Shown here piece by piece: positions 13,801 to 27,700 of a stretch of 64,000 bases of DNA (position 1 is its first letter; each line of letters starts with the position of its first letter). Source of the stretch: Drosophila persimilis (lineage: Eukaryota > Arthropoda > Insecta > Diptera > Drosophilidae); the NCBI RefSeq assembly GCF_003286085.1, contig NW_020825294.1, positions 496,001 through 560,000 of the forward strand. Reading direction: 5' to 3'. The translations under genes were made by a program, and so were the position numbers. The notes under the pieces were generated by a model. The model was given only the letters and a program-made list of their open reading frames with translations, made no database searches and was not told the DNA's origin.

Positions 13801-16800
13801 AAATATTTTATTATGTTAAAAATAGGTATGATATTGCTTAGATTTGTATATAATCATTCTGAATAGTTATCATTAGATTCTATATAGATATAAACCAGCC
13901 TGAAAAGATTGGTCATTATAGAGCTAGTATCTCAATATCGTCCAGGGTATTTCCCATTCGAAATAATCTCCCATACATCACCATTTCTTGTTGTTTTTAT
14001 GCCATTGTTAAAGCATTTTTCAATTATGCTATATTTGCTGGCGTGTTTTAATTAATGCACTTCCCACTCTCTCGCACTCCCTGCGTGAGTCCGACCTTTA
14101 AATAAATAATGTTATTTAATTGGAGGATTTTTAACGCGGTTCAACCACACAATTCCCCTGGGAAGGAGATTTCCAATTTTAATTTTATGGGAATTAAATT
14201 GAGGGAGCCACACAGGCACCAACAGAACACACCTACTACATTGTGGCGGCTCTACCAATGCCACCGATCTGTCTGTCAAAACTGTCTGTCAAATTCCGGG
14301 TCGCTGCTGACCTCAGAAATTGATGCCAAAATCATCTCCATCATCATCTGGTTTTACCTAGAGAGCACCTCCCCCCAAACATCCCAGCCACAATTTTGGG
14401 GGGCGGGCTTTGTTTGTTGGCTTAATGTAAAATATTCTGTATACGCCGAGTTGTACATTAAAAGCTTTGTGCCACAATAAGCAAAACATTCTCTTGTTAT
14501 TTATAGTAATTTAGGGAGGGCTTTTCCTCTGGTGGGGCAGAGTGCAGGGAGATCAATAATGTGTGGTCGTGGTCGCTTCTGCCTCTACTTCCGCCTCCAT
14601 GCCGCCAGGGATGTGGATGGTACTACGAATAAAGTGGTAAGTTTTTTGTAGGTGGAATAATTAATTTGAGGCTGGAAATCTGCTGACAAGAGGGGAATAC
14701 GAGTATAGATTAAATATTTATAAAAGGTTGAATTCCATTGAATTAAATAGGTGATAGAGAGACAGAAAATTAAATAAAAATCAAGTAAATTTTTCATGTA
14801 GAAAAGTATTCCTAGAAATTGTTTTTCACCTGCTATTATTTGTTTTTTTCCTATATATTTATTGTGAACCGTGCATTTGCCTCTGGATTACTTAGAATAT
14901 ACATGAAAGACTCGGCAAAAGTCTTTATTTAGTTGTAAATCTATCAAAGGTGTACGAATAAAGTCAGATAAATACAGAGAAGAGTCCGAGAAGAGTCCGA
15001 GAAAATCCGGAAAATCTCTAGGCACACGACCCTTCACGGAATGGGTCATCAGCACTTGAACCTACACTTTGTTTATCTGCAGATTCAGGGGATGGTTTCT
15101 GGTTGCCCCATTTACTTTGATCTGTATCAGAAATCGAACGTTTTGCGGTTCTGTTTATGGAGCTGCATGCACTTTTGCCATCGTCTCTCTTCGAGTCTGC
15201 TGCCAACCATTGTCTGCCCATTGTCTCAGGGTTAAACATTTTTGGGGTCCCTGTTTATTATTGTAAAATGTATTTTCATGTGCAGGCGCACGCTGTTTGT
15301 TTTAATAATTCTATGAGCTCGCGCTTGCCGACTGTTTTTGCCTGCGTGGTCTTGACTTTTACAAGGTGAAAAATGTTCTCTGGAAATGTGGGCCATAAAT
15401 TTTCACTGAAATTACCCCAGAGAAAAAAACACAGAGGAGAGACAAATCGAAAAACGAAGCGAATGACAGGGAAATGTCTCTTCCTTCTAGTCATTTGTTG
15501 TCTGCTTGCAGTAATACTCTTCGAAAGAGGGTATTCAGGTTTTTCAAAGCAGCGAAGGAACCATTTTGGAGCCTACAAAATAGATGTACAGGCAGACTTC
15601 AAGGGTATTTAATGCTTCGACCAACTCTAAATGCCTGTTTTCTTTCCTGTTTGTTTATTTACATTGGCTGACTTTCGTTCTAATTTGGCTTTTATGCCTC
15701 GCTTTACAATTGAACAAACTGCTGTCGCTTCTGGCCGAGTTAACTAGACTTGCTTCAAGCGGGGCAGTGTGGACGGGGATGGGAATGGGAATGCCACTTT
15801 GAGTTGTCTTTTGGCCATCTTTTTACTGCTTCTCGTCGTTCTGTATTCTGTCTGGGCAATCGCAAACATGTCGAACATTTTGTTTGCCTCACTGGGCAAA
15901 TGCCTCCGTCTCTCAGCCATGACTCCTTTCTGAACGACGGGCCCTGTCTCTACTTAGCCATGGACCTGCCTCCTCTGTTTATGGGGGCCGTAAGCCGACG
16001 CGTCTTGGGCTTGAAGTCTGTTGGCCATAAAGTGTTGGCGCCATTCGGCGGAAGTATCTCGAATCAACCAGAGATGAGCCGCCAAATCAGCTGGAATATA
16101 TCGTAGTAAATAAGTTCATGTTGCTGCGAGACTGGCGAGAGGGTTGTGGCTTGAGAGAAATTTTTACTCAAACCAGTGGAAAAATGTTATGGGAAAAATG
16201 TGAGTTATGAAGAGATTTAGTAGGTAGATGCATTCGATATTAAAGGCTTAATTGACTGAGAGAGTTTCTTATTAGGAAAGAGTTATACTGAGACTTCAAC
16301 TCTTGCATTCCTCCGCCCAAGAAAACTTAGACATAATGGAGTCCCTTGAAAACTTTCTCCACAAAAAGCATGGCTTTATTGTAGAAGTACCATCCACTCG
16401 TACGAGTGTCCAAAAGTTCATCTCCGACACCAGCAACAGAAAGGGAAAGGCACTTCAATCTGAAGGACAATCCGAATGCCAGTGGCAATGGGCGGACATC
16501 TACTGTACCACGAGTATATTTGGCATTCGGTTCGGGCATTGTTGCTCGCAATTTTCGGAGAAATACGAGAGGAAATGGCAAAGGGAATGAATGGCCCTGG
16601 CAATGAAAGTAGAGCTGCCTTCAGGGCTTACCAAAGGCTCAGGCGCGCAGTCTTTTTCATGTCCTGCCGTAAGAGACAATTTATTTGGCTCTGCTTTAAG
16701 CCGGGTCGAGTCTGCTCTGCGTCGCTTCAAGCCAAAAGCATTTATTATTTTTCTTAATTAAATCTTAATTTTTCCTCCGTACGTGAATATGTGTGCGTAC

Positions 16801-19800
16801 GTGGCCTTAAAATAAATGTATGGCTGCTGCATTAAAAGTGTTGTATGCAACGTGCAGCAACAATAACAAAAATTGCAGGCCAAACGACAGGCAGTTAAAG
16901 CTTGACTGCACCATCGCCACCATGTCCCCAACCCCATTGACCTCCACCGGCGCTACAGTGAAACTCATTTAGAGGGGAATGGAGTCTGGAAGGAGAGGGG
17001 ACTCTGGGTGGTGGGTGCTGGGTGCTGGGTGCTGTGTGTGGTGGGTGGTAGAATGCCACTAATTAAGCCTAATGGCGCATGAAACATGCATTAAAACTAA
17101 TGTGCAACCACCGTCGTAGCCATCGGGCCCCGTGAGGGTGGAGGCTGTTGTCGCATTGGGGACGCCAACGGAAGCAAGAGTTGCCACCGCCACTGCCAGT
17201 GCCACTGCCTTGCCCCATTTAATGATCCCCGCCTAATTTTATGCTACGCAATATTTCGTTGTTGAAGTGTCGTTGGGGCAGAACGTAGTACTGTGTAAGT
17301 GTTGATAAACAGAAAAGAAAGGGTAATGCTGCGCAACGAAGGTTTAGATACACTTTAATATGGATTTTTCCTGCAGAAATATACTCTCCAACGGAAACTT
17401 CAAAAAATTTGTGCACAACCTAATGATTGACATGCATTCAATCAGATCCTTTGGCAGCTTCTGCGGGCAACATGATTACCGCAAAAGTCTTTGGCCAACT
17501 TTCAAGTTGATTGCAGTTCCTACACCTATCCGTTCCTCTCCTGTATCCTCCAGGGAAGCCAACAACTACAAGCGATTCGCTGTCAAGGAGCGGCGAACCA
17601 GCCACTAATGAAACATTATGACTGTCGTACAGCCCAGACACCGCCACACCGCCACAGCCACGCCACACAAATCCACCAAAAACGTTTACGGCTTACGTGC
17701 AGCATGGGGCTGACTGCTGGGACCAGGGTCCATGCCATATAAGTGGCACGTACCAGCAGCAGAAGCAGCACCAGCACCACCACCACCATCGACTGTGGCG
17801 GCAACGTCAAAAGCCACAAAAGTGTCCTCACAAATTGCTTGGGTGCAACACGTTCTCACTGCGAGAGAATAACCGGCGCTGTTTGGCTGCAATTGATTTT
17901 CCCTAACCCCAAACCCCCAACTCCCAAAAAGTGAAAAAATATCTCCACGAAACACACAGTTTGGGTTATCTTTTCAGTTGCGAGAGAGGGAGAGTGGATT
18001 TCTTTTAATATAATCAAACAATTCATATGCTTTATGGTTGTAGATTTGCGTGTCTCTCTGCTGTGATGTTTTGCCGCTTCATTGGAGCAATAAATTTAGA
18101 ATTCTCTAGAAAATGCCATGAAAATGATACGAAAATACACACATATGACAATGATATACGAGTGTGCGATGCGGTGCAATGCGAGTGGCTCTGCCTGCCC
18201 CGTTTGCGTAGCACTTTATGAAGCAGCAGCAGCAGCCACGGCACTCGGCTCTCAAGCGGAAGCGACTTACGCACGGCTGCATTCGGGCCGGAAGTCAGCC
18301 AACGGGAGAGAGAGATAGAAACAATAAATGTCAGAGGCGAAAGCAGCAGCAGCAGCACACGAACGAATGTCAACATGTTGATAACAAAATACAAGAGTCC
18401 TTCGGTTCGGGCAGGAAGAGGAAGAAAGAATAACTTTTATTTTGAGCAGAGAAAATAAAAATAGGAAAATCTGTGGAAATGTGGGAATGTTGAGCTTATG
18501 AATGGTTGCATCATAAATAACATTTAAATGCCTTGCATAAAATAAAGGTTTTCCTAATTTATGCAACAGATACGCCTGGAAAGTTCAATTGAATGCAATT
18601 TTTCAATTGTTTTGTGCCACAACTCAATTTTTAATTTATTGAATATTTCCATCTATAACTTAACTTCTCCAAAGAGCCTCACTGATTCAATTTTTTTATG
18701 GGACTACTACTCGTATACGGGGATATACCTAACAACATATTCATGTTGCGGCTCGTTTAGTTTATGAAACCATCACTTGTGGCAGTTCCATCCGTAGTTC
18801 GGCTTCCACGAGTGGCTCTTATGGCTTTATGACGCAAGTTGGGGCCAAGCGTTGGAGCACACTTAATGGCTTAGATCACACTTTAGTTCATGGTAATGTT
18901 GGCAGCTTGTACCCACAAAAAATACACAACTTTCCCATCAGCAGAACATAGGGTTTCCGTTGCAGTTCCACTTGTTTGATATACTTTATGTTTCACGGGG
19001 GATGCTTTTTATGGTTGGAAATACTCGTATATGCCCCTTTTGTCTCCTCTGGTCAGCAGCAGATACTCCACAATTTCTGTATGCCCCCAAATATGCAATG
19101 GTTTTGCTTTATTTTCCACTGCTGCATGGCATTTTTTGAATGCTACATTGTCTGGTGGGGGGGGGGGAGGGGGAAAAAAAATGGAAAATCATTTTTATGA
19201 AAACAATAAAAGCTTGGCCGCTTGGCTGCTCAGGAAAAACGAACCAGGAACACAAGAAAAAACTTCACCCAACAATTTTGGCTACGTAAAAATTAATGAA
19301 ATTTATGTTGACTGCTATATCAAATATTTCCCATTGTTCCCAGGAGTAATATTTTGTATGGGAATTGTTTTCTTTTCTTATATACATACTCGCTCATACT
19401 TCCTTTTTTTCGTTTTAATTTATAGTAGTTCTGACGTTTTTGGGGAGTGTTGGGGTTCATGGGAAAGCCAAAGCCAAGAGCCCCGACAATGGCTAAAAGT
19501 TTGTGCATTGTAATGCGTTCTAAAGACCAGAGAGCGCACACAGTGAATGCTCCCTAAAGATGACTAAGGCGAACGGCTAACAAATAAATACAGACTCTAT
19601 TCTCTTTGCCTTCTTCTCTACCTCACCCTCTGTCTGCTATTGTAGATTATGTGTGTGTCATTGGCTATTTAAGCCAAAGCCCCGCTTAGGGGACAAGTTT
19701 CATTCTGTTTTTTTGCTTGGGGAAGGCGGGAAGCACAGGAAAGTGGATTGTGAAGCAATTTCGGTATCATTTGTCTTCCTCAGTGCACTATGAAGGCTAA

Positions 19801-20520
19801 AGCTTGGTGTAATTATACGTATGCTATACTCTCGCAGATAGAACATAGCTTTTCTTTACTTGGGGATTATGGGGACTCAGATCCTCTTGAGTTTTGGGCA
19901 GGCAACGAGGTATATGTTTATGTTTACGGAAATGTGTAACTATCTATCAAACTCCCCTTCTTTAAACTTTCATCCCAACGAACCCCAGACTGTAATCCAA
20001 CCATCGCTCCTTCTGTGAATATTATGCCACCTAGACCCTTTATCCGTCGTGTACTGTGTGCTGGTGTGTGGCATGCATTTTGCATAATAAGCTGCTTAGA
20101 AAGAGAAGCAGGAGCGAAGAAAAAACTTGCCATAACTTAAATTGAAAATGTTATGCTATTAACACTCTACTCGGGGCTTGCCCCTTGCCACGAAACACCC
20201 GCACCCTGACTTTAGCAAGAGCTAAAATTTGCATAAGAAAACACAGTCATGTTTAAAGTGTCTGCAGAATACCACAACTCCTTCCCTCTCCTTCGCTGCA
20301 TGCATCAACATTTTGCATAATAAACAGATTAGTTTTTAAAGGTTTTACCACCTCCTCCCACGCATGTGGTATGCACACAACAATTACACCAACAATAGCC
20401 CAACAAAACACAAAGTCAAAGCCATATTTCCCCCCAGTACATGTAATTAGAAACTTTTGAATGTGCCTTGTTTTATGTAAATATATTTAAGCACCAGACT
20501 ACTTAACCGACATACAAAAC

Positions 20521-20543
20521 GTGTGTGTGTGTGTGTGTGTGTG
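20521..20543. repeat. GT dinucleotide microsatellite
   Basis: Eleven uninterrupted GT units, followed about 100 bases later by a matching CA run near 20,655-20,671. The two runs are complementary and could pair as an inverted repeat. Confidence 0.85.
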
Positions 20544-20699
20544 CCACTGACACACATATGCACTGCATAAGCAGCCCAAAAATATGCAGCAAACATGTGT
20601 CATGTTATAAAAGCACCAGCACATACATATGCATCTAACTAACACACACATAGCACACACACACACACACAATGTACACATACAGCACAAGCATGAGAG

Positions 20700-20970
20700 C
20701 ACTTACAAGGCTAAAAGCACAACCACCAACCCACCAAATTGGCACTAACAACAAAAGGAAAGCAACACCAAAACACAACATCACCAATAACTACACCAAC
20801 AGAAGAAAAGTTACAACACTAACAAAAAGTAACGTAAACAAGTACCAACCACTAAAACACAAAGAACAATTGGCACTAACAAAAACAACAGCTACACCAA
20901 CAACAAGCTACAAAATGTACACCAACAACAACATGCCAACGAAATGTTTAAGCAAGAACTGCATTTTCTA
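20700..20970 (+). repeat. G-poor, CAACA-rich tract with internal repeat
   Basis: About 270 bases strongly depleted of G on the plus strand and rich in CAACA and ACACCAA words. The 14-base word AATTGGCACTAACA occurs twice, at about 20,739 and 20,869, so part of the tract is an old duplication. It lies just upstream of the likely 5' exon of the peptidase gene and could belong to its leader, but nothing shows this directly. Confidence 0.5.
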
Positions 20971-21049
20971 AAATATTGTGTGTGTTTCTTCTTTTCTTCT
21001 TCTCCCTCGAACACAACACTTTATTCCAATTTAGCGCTTGGCCTAAAAG

Positions 21050-21782
21050 TACGCTGCATCATTAGTGTCAGAGCGAAGGACTCCTCCCAACAACAAAGAC
21101 ACCAACAGGGCCAAAAACAACAGCCGACGACTGCAGCAGGGAAATTGAAAATGTATGCTCATTAGGAAGACTCAGGACCCAGAAGACAGAAGGCGGGTAG
21201 GAAAAACCAACGGCAAAAGCGCATTACAAGGATCCCCGAAACGACAAGTTCCTAAGTCAAACAGCGGCACCAACACCAACCAACAGTCAGTCATAATTAC
21301 CCGGCAGCAGCACAAAGGGGAAGCAGATGGGCCGAAGGACAGCTGGCAAAAGTCAAGGACAAGCTTGAAAGTATTTCGCGAAAGCATGAACCGAGAGCGG
21401 CAGGCCTTAGAAAGTGACTTCTGGTATTCCGCCAACAAACTGAATAAGATGCCAGCCTCCTCAGCGAGCTGATGCGCCAATAAATTCTGAAAATAAGACA
21501 AATTAACAGAGAGCTCGCTGGCGAATTATGGCCAAGGAAATTGATAGATTCGATTAGCAATCCAAAAAGCATAAAGTAAACGAAACACATCGACAGAGAG
21601 GAGGAGAGCGAGAACGACGACATCTCCAACAAAGACAACAACCGGAGGCTTCTTTAATTTGTCAGACGTACCCGTACCCGGGCCCCCCGCCTTGACACAC
21701 GACCACCACCGACGAAAACCGGCTGGAACGCCCTCTCGGATTTCCGTAAAATTCATCGCTTTAAGCCAACAAACAGCGAGTC
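21050..21782 (+). promoter_or_regulatory. Likely 5' leader region of the peptidase gene
   Basis: The purine- and CAA-rich sequence runs directly into the start codon at 21,783. This composition (AAC, CAGCAG, AAAG and GAC words) is typical of Drosophila 5' untranslated exons. An initiator-like TCAGTC is present near 21,286, but I cannot fix a transcription start. A 105-codon open frame (from about 21,155) overlaps the region. It ends at 21,472, before the start codon, and looks like a chance frame. Confidence 0.45.
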
Positions 21783-24700
21783 ATGCCTGAGCAGGATAAT
21801 TACGATGATGAGGTAATTTCTTTTGTTATACTTTATGCATAAAGCCAGAAAACGACGGAACCTAACCGAACTGAACCGAAACGAAAGCAGAAGGGAGACT
21901 GAACAAAAAATAAATTCTCATATGTTTTAAGCCCAAATATAATTAAGCATAATTAATTTTAAAAACAAATATTGTGTGTTTACGTGTGCTCGCGCATGTG
22001 CCGGATGACATAGGTCCTTTGGATTAGCGGAAAGTATTCAAAATTCAAACAGGAAGCAGGGATTAAAATTTCAGATTGTTAAATGACTGGGAAAAGACTC
22101 GGAATGGGAAATGACGTAAAGATATGGTTGAACGGTTTCACCAACAATTTTATTGAGACTTTAACTTGCCACCTTAAAAGTACTTCAACGATTATTAATC
22201 GGAAACTATCAGACTACCTACCATATTCCACATAAAATGCATAGCTAGCCAGAAGTCTACTCGGAAAGAAGTGACTGATGAACTCCAGCCATTCTCTGAC
22301 ACGTTGGGAAATCCCTTTCAGTTTGCACGAAAGGAAACCCACCTTCCCCAATTGGGCTTATTATTAGCTCCACTTTCCCAGAGAGAGAGCTGACTAAGCT
22401 CTTACACCGCCACTTCAGGCGGCCCCCACCGACTCACTTTGATTCCAACTTGTGTAAGTGCGTCTACGTCCGCCATCGTTGAGGCGGAGGGAAAAATTCA
22501 CTCAACGACTTCTCGCAACTTGAGCGCTCTCTCCCGGGCACTTTCCTTCCTCGTCTGCACTGACTTTGATGGTCAACTTCCATTCCATTCGCACGCTTCG
22601 CTGCAGAAGCGTACTTTGCGGCTCAGTGGCATCAAGTTTGCGGCTGGCTTTGCTAATTGAAATAAATTCCGCATGTTATTCAAATGCAAAGCGCTGACAG
22701 TGCTGACAACAATTGCAAAATTGAATTAGCTATGCATTGCATGGGTGGGTGCCGTGCCGTAATGTGTGCTTTGCATACTAAGTTTGTCTGTGATGACAGA
22801 GTGCGAGGAGTACTGCAGGAGTGTGTTGCAGAAACTGGAAACCGGGGCAAACACTGAAAATTCGGAGTGTCGAAACGGTTGCAAAGATAAACAGCCAGTC
22901 AAAATGGCAATCAGGCATTCAAGCGGAAATCAATTAGATGGCATTCGATCCACGACGAATCGATGATGCCCAACGACACGACGCCCCACGGATAATGCGC
23001 AAATTTCTGAAGAAAGTCCTGCCCTTCCATTTGGGAGCGTTGGCGTTGCAATCTATTTTGACAGTGCTGCCAATCTTAGTTAAGTGCTGCCAATCTGTTG
23101 CGATAATGACAAAGGGGCGCCGACAGGTGCAATTGTGCATTTAAGTGGCGATAAAGTGTACAATGAACGTCAAACAGTTGGTGGATTGCAAATGATTGTG
23201 GCAGGTTTCGATTTAATTGGATTTCTATAGGCATTGTTGGACTGTTGTATAATTTTTCAAATGGTAGAAATACTTGGAAAGATTTCGCCCTTCCACAAAT
23301 TATTTACATCAATCTTGTATACGTGAAAAAAACATCCCCTATAAACTTGTACACGCTGTTTATTTAACTTTTACTTAATTACTCTGTAATTCATTGAAAT
23401 CTAATATCCACGACTGTCATACACCTGTCGTAAGACATTCTGCAACTATTATTTCCGCCAAAGAGCTCGGGAATTGCATCTTGAACTCAAAACCAGAGTC
23501 GTGGCCCAACCCCCTCGACACATCGCTCTCAATTGTGTCAGCCGTGTGGCATATTACATTTTTATTTTTGACAAATTCATGCAACTTAACGACCGCCGAC
23601 AGGCACGGCGACACCTGCAGGAACAGGTTAAAAAATTGAAAAAGTGAAAAGAGAAAACAGAAAAATAAGCAATCATGGCCGTGTAATGGAAGCTCAAGTA
23701 TGTGTTGACACTGAGGCACACAGGCTCAGACACACACACACACACGTGACAGTTATAGCAAATGCTGTGCCGTTATGGCCTTGAGCTAAACTGCTGTTGA
23801 CAACGGCACCCAATGCTAGATAAAGTGGGAAGGCACGCAGGGACGGGCAGGACATAGGAGAGTACTTCTCCTCGCACAAACATAGGTAGAGGAACATAGA
23901 CCGTGGCAGACAATAGGGCTGACATGCCGGAAAGCCAGACGACACACAAGGATGCAGACAGGCACCGCATCCTTGTTGCAATCGTCCGTACACGCTGAGG
24001 GACTGTTTATGGATTTCATGTTTGGCAGGAAGGCAGCAGGCCATAAAGATTGCTTTCTAATGTCGTCTGCCCCCGTCCCCTGTCCCCTATCCCTGATGCA
24101 AACGGAATGACAGTGCAGGGCTCAAGGTTTTCTTTTTCGAATATTCACAAACGAAAAAGGGAAAACGGAAAACAGAAGCCACGGAACGAAGATCAAGCGC
24201 AGAGTGCAATAAGTCTGCTTCCAATTTATTGGCATTGAGTGATAGGCAAACAATTTTAGCGTCCCATCTCTGTCAAGGTTGAGATGGCTCTTAAATGCCG
24301 CTCCTCTAAGGTGAGAGGTCACTTTCCAATTCAAAGCGAACCAGCTGCTTTTTAATACGATTAACTCTGCCAACATCCACCATGGCCTCTGCCTCATCTG
24401 GTCTCTGGACCAAAACCCATGCCCGAGTTAATTGAAAACGACACTTTCACTGTGCCAGCGGGATACTCCTTTCCTGCCCGACACCGCTTTGCGCCTCCTG
24501 CAAATACGATAGCTGGCGTCCATTTTGAATGCGCTTAAAAGTATGGAGGGGAAGAATTTTAACGCTCGCAGCTTAATAACTATGACAACTTATGCAAATA
24601 ACTGGCGGCTTTTACTGGATCTCATCGCTCACCCTATCTCTATCCTCTATCCATCCTCTTTTGAACTTTTTGCACCCACTCTCGAAGAGCAGGCAGCCAA

Positions 24701-27700
24701 AGTTTTCCCGAGCACCAACCACAAAAGACAGCTAATGCTCTTTAGCTGCTCTCGGGATATGTGTCGGGGCCGGTGTCAGTGTCGGTGTATCTGTGTGAGC
24801 ACTCCGCTTCACATTATCTCTGCCCCATGGCCAGCTCTGGTGGCAAGACTTCATTTGGGTATAGCATTGCTTTTAAGCTTTTTCACTGGAGTTGAATTTC
24901 CCCGCAACTTCTTTGCGGCCAGGGCCGGCCCCAGGTGGCTTTAACAGGAAAACAGGAGAGAGAGAGGAAAAAACGAGAACATTTCTGGTTTGCTGTGGAT
25001 TAAATCTCAGGTAACCGAGAATTTAATCAACTCCTGGCTTTTCCGTGTACGTGTTGTTCCCTCCCCTGGGGAGCCGGACGAAATCCATCCAAACGAAAAT
25101 GAAATGATAACAATGTTGATTCAAAATCCCCAGATAACCGAAAGTCAGCAGAAAACAATGAGAAAAATCGCACAGGCAAACATCATTAAATGGGAAAAAC
25201 CTCTTTACCTCTCCGGCTACCTCTTTTCCACTGTTTCCGTAGCGTGCTCGCTGACATACAGTTTTCCCCTCTGGTTTCTTTGTACACTTAAATCGCTATC
25301 CATTTCCATTACGATTTCATACGGTCGGTTCGTGCATTTCATTTTCATATGTCAAGTGGTGGTGCATTGTGTGCAATTTTGGTTACAATATTTTTCCATT
25401 CACGCCGCAAAGTTTTCCCAGGCAGTGGGTGGAGAGGGTTGGGAGGGGTTATCCGTTGGTTTATTGCAGTTCTGGGAAATGGAATGGATCTCTGGAAGGC
25501 CCGGAATCTGAAAATATTTGGGTGGAGTTCGAATTGGTAAAGTTCTCTTATTTATGGTCTTCTTATTGATTGGTTTTTTCTTTTAATTCATGATTTATCT
25601 CATGGGATTAAATGCGATTTAAAAACAGGGTTTATGGTGTGTATTTTGTGTGGGAAACATTTCGTATGTTGACAATAAATACGATCCAAGAGGACGAACC
25701 CTTTGCTGGATGGAAAAAAGAAAGTCTCTGGCTCTGGCTTCCTGCCTTATAGAAAATCGCTTCATGGATGAGAGATCAGTTCATTCATTAGTTCCTTATC
25801 TTTTGACCTCTTGAAATATGAAAAATAATCGTCCTATACATTTTCCCTAAAGCTTCGCCTTAAGCAGCACTGTTTTAAACTTATTTCTTCAGGCTGTAAT
25901 TTTCTCATTTGAAAAATATTTGTACGCTCAACGCTCAAAGCCTAATAGCAGGGCATTAAAAATTTATAGAAATTAATAGCAGGCGCTCGCATGTGCTCTT
26001 CCTTTTCCTTTTTGTTACCAAGGATGTCAGGACGGCAGGATGGGCTGCCATCATCATGTCCCTCAATATCCCTCCAGGGCGTCATGTCAGGAAATAAACT
26101 CATTGAGTTCTTGCGGCAGAATGTTGGCCATTGCGTTGGCAAAATTGATGACTGTCATTATTTTTAATTCCTTTAGCGTTAACAGAGCAACTCATCAAGT
26201 TGAGTGTTTAAATTTCATTTATGCTACAATTTTTGCATATTTACATACCGGGAGAGAGAGAGAGAGTCTTCACTCTCTCCAGCAATCAAGGAGAGTGTTT
26301 TGCTCACTTATGTATGTAAATGTCTTAGGCATGGGAATATGGATATGATATGCCAGGGCTTGACCCTCCTGTAGAGCATAAATTCTCATTCAATTAAAGG
26401 AAAATGAAGTATACGCCGCATGCGCCCGCAAGAGCTCATTACTCGTGTTATTATTATTATTATTATTCTGGTATTCTTGGAAAAGCGAAGGGATATGGAA
26501 AGTTGCCTGAAAGCGAGTGGATATGGAAACTTTTCGAAACCGATGCGATGGTTTATGGAAAGTTCCCCCAAAAGAGAGACAGAGAGCGCCCAACCTCAAA
26601 GCGAATGTTCCCCCAAAAAACACTCTCTGCGGTCTCTATTGTAGTTTGATAGTTTAGTTTATGTTGTTTTCAGTTTGTTTGCACCGCTCCGGTCCCGCTG
26701 CCAGCAATAAATTCCGAGTGGTACTGCCCCTGCCCAGGATCGTTCCAGTGGAAGGGCGCAAGACAAAGGAGTCCTTATAAATAAACATGCTGGCTGCCTG
26801 ACTGGCTGGCTGGAAGGGGATGCGTGTATATCGCAGGTACACATGTTCCCTCGCATTTGTCCTCCATTTGCAAGGAGATTTGCTGGGTTATTAATTAAGA
26901 TTCGCGCTTTGCTTTCATGCACTAATGGGCAAAGGGGAAGCTACCACATATTTATGCGATTTTAATTGAACTTCCTCTGTGTCCTTCCTCTCTCTCTCGT
27001 AAGAAAGTTCTGCTGGGGAAAATCGATGGTTTGTGGGCTTTTGTCTAATGTTCGAGCCCTGCTTAATTACTTTTTAAGAATATTAAAGATATTCTTAGCT
27101 TCTTGAAGGTTTTCTTCATCCTCTGGGACTCTGTCACTTTATCCCCCATCATAATTTTGCATCACAAATCCGGGCGACTGATAGAGAAATATGTTTCTCC
27201 GAGCGTTGCTGGCAATGTCCCCGCAATTAATTTGCGGCACGCAACTCTTGATTAATACACACGATTTGTTCACTATCTGCGCGACCAGACCAGACCAGAA
27301 AAACGGAGAAACAGAGCAACAGTAGAGCTGCAGAGCAGCATAGTTTTACGAGTCCTTAATTAATTACACAGCTAACTGGCATGGCGCATTCTGTTTCAGT
27401 GTATTGTATTGTTTTGTGACTGTGTGGGTGACATGATGGACTGACTAGGCCGAAATCAGGCGATGCCCCACACTCGTGTGATCCCCATAAAAATCGGTAT
27501 CAACTTGTGCGGGCTGCGTGCGAGTTTAGTTTTTGTGTCGTGCTTAATTTGTTGTTGTGCTTCTGTTTTGGGTTCGGGTTCTCGGGTTTTCTGTATTTCT
27601 TTTGTTGGTTGGACTACATTAAATATGCATTAAGCGTTGATTTCCAAGGGGTTTTTCGTTTTTCGTTCGGGTTCTATTCTAAATTCACACAAAGGACGTC

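Larger units (their letters stand above)
4096..21049. other. Long noncoding stretch, probably intron or intergenic
   Basis: About 17 kb with no supported gene on either strand. It contains simple repeats (GGAT tetramers at 6,880-6,915, CA at 10,808-10,827, a GGGTGCT repeat near 17,008-17,040, a G-run near 19,153-19,170, GT at 20,521-20,543) and an AT-rich patch at 11,230-11,750. There are CAG/CAA-rich tracts near 6,425, 7,490, 10,515 and 18,220. The open frames of 60-150 codons here lack codon bias, splice context or recognisable domains. If the exon at 4,066 is real, this is a large first intron. Confidence 0.55.

Noticed and set aside
21155-21472. 105-codon frame just upstream of the peptidase start
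   Set aside because: It lies in leader-like purine-rich sequence and shows no domain. It would be an upstream frame rather than a gene.
22938-23144. 68-codon frame with a hydrophobic stretch ([17 protein letters not shown])
   Set aside because: It is inside the large peptidase intron, has no splice signals in phase and no leader, and an equal-length frame lies on the opposite strand. Probably chance.
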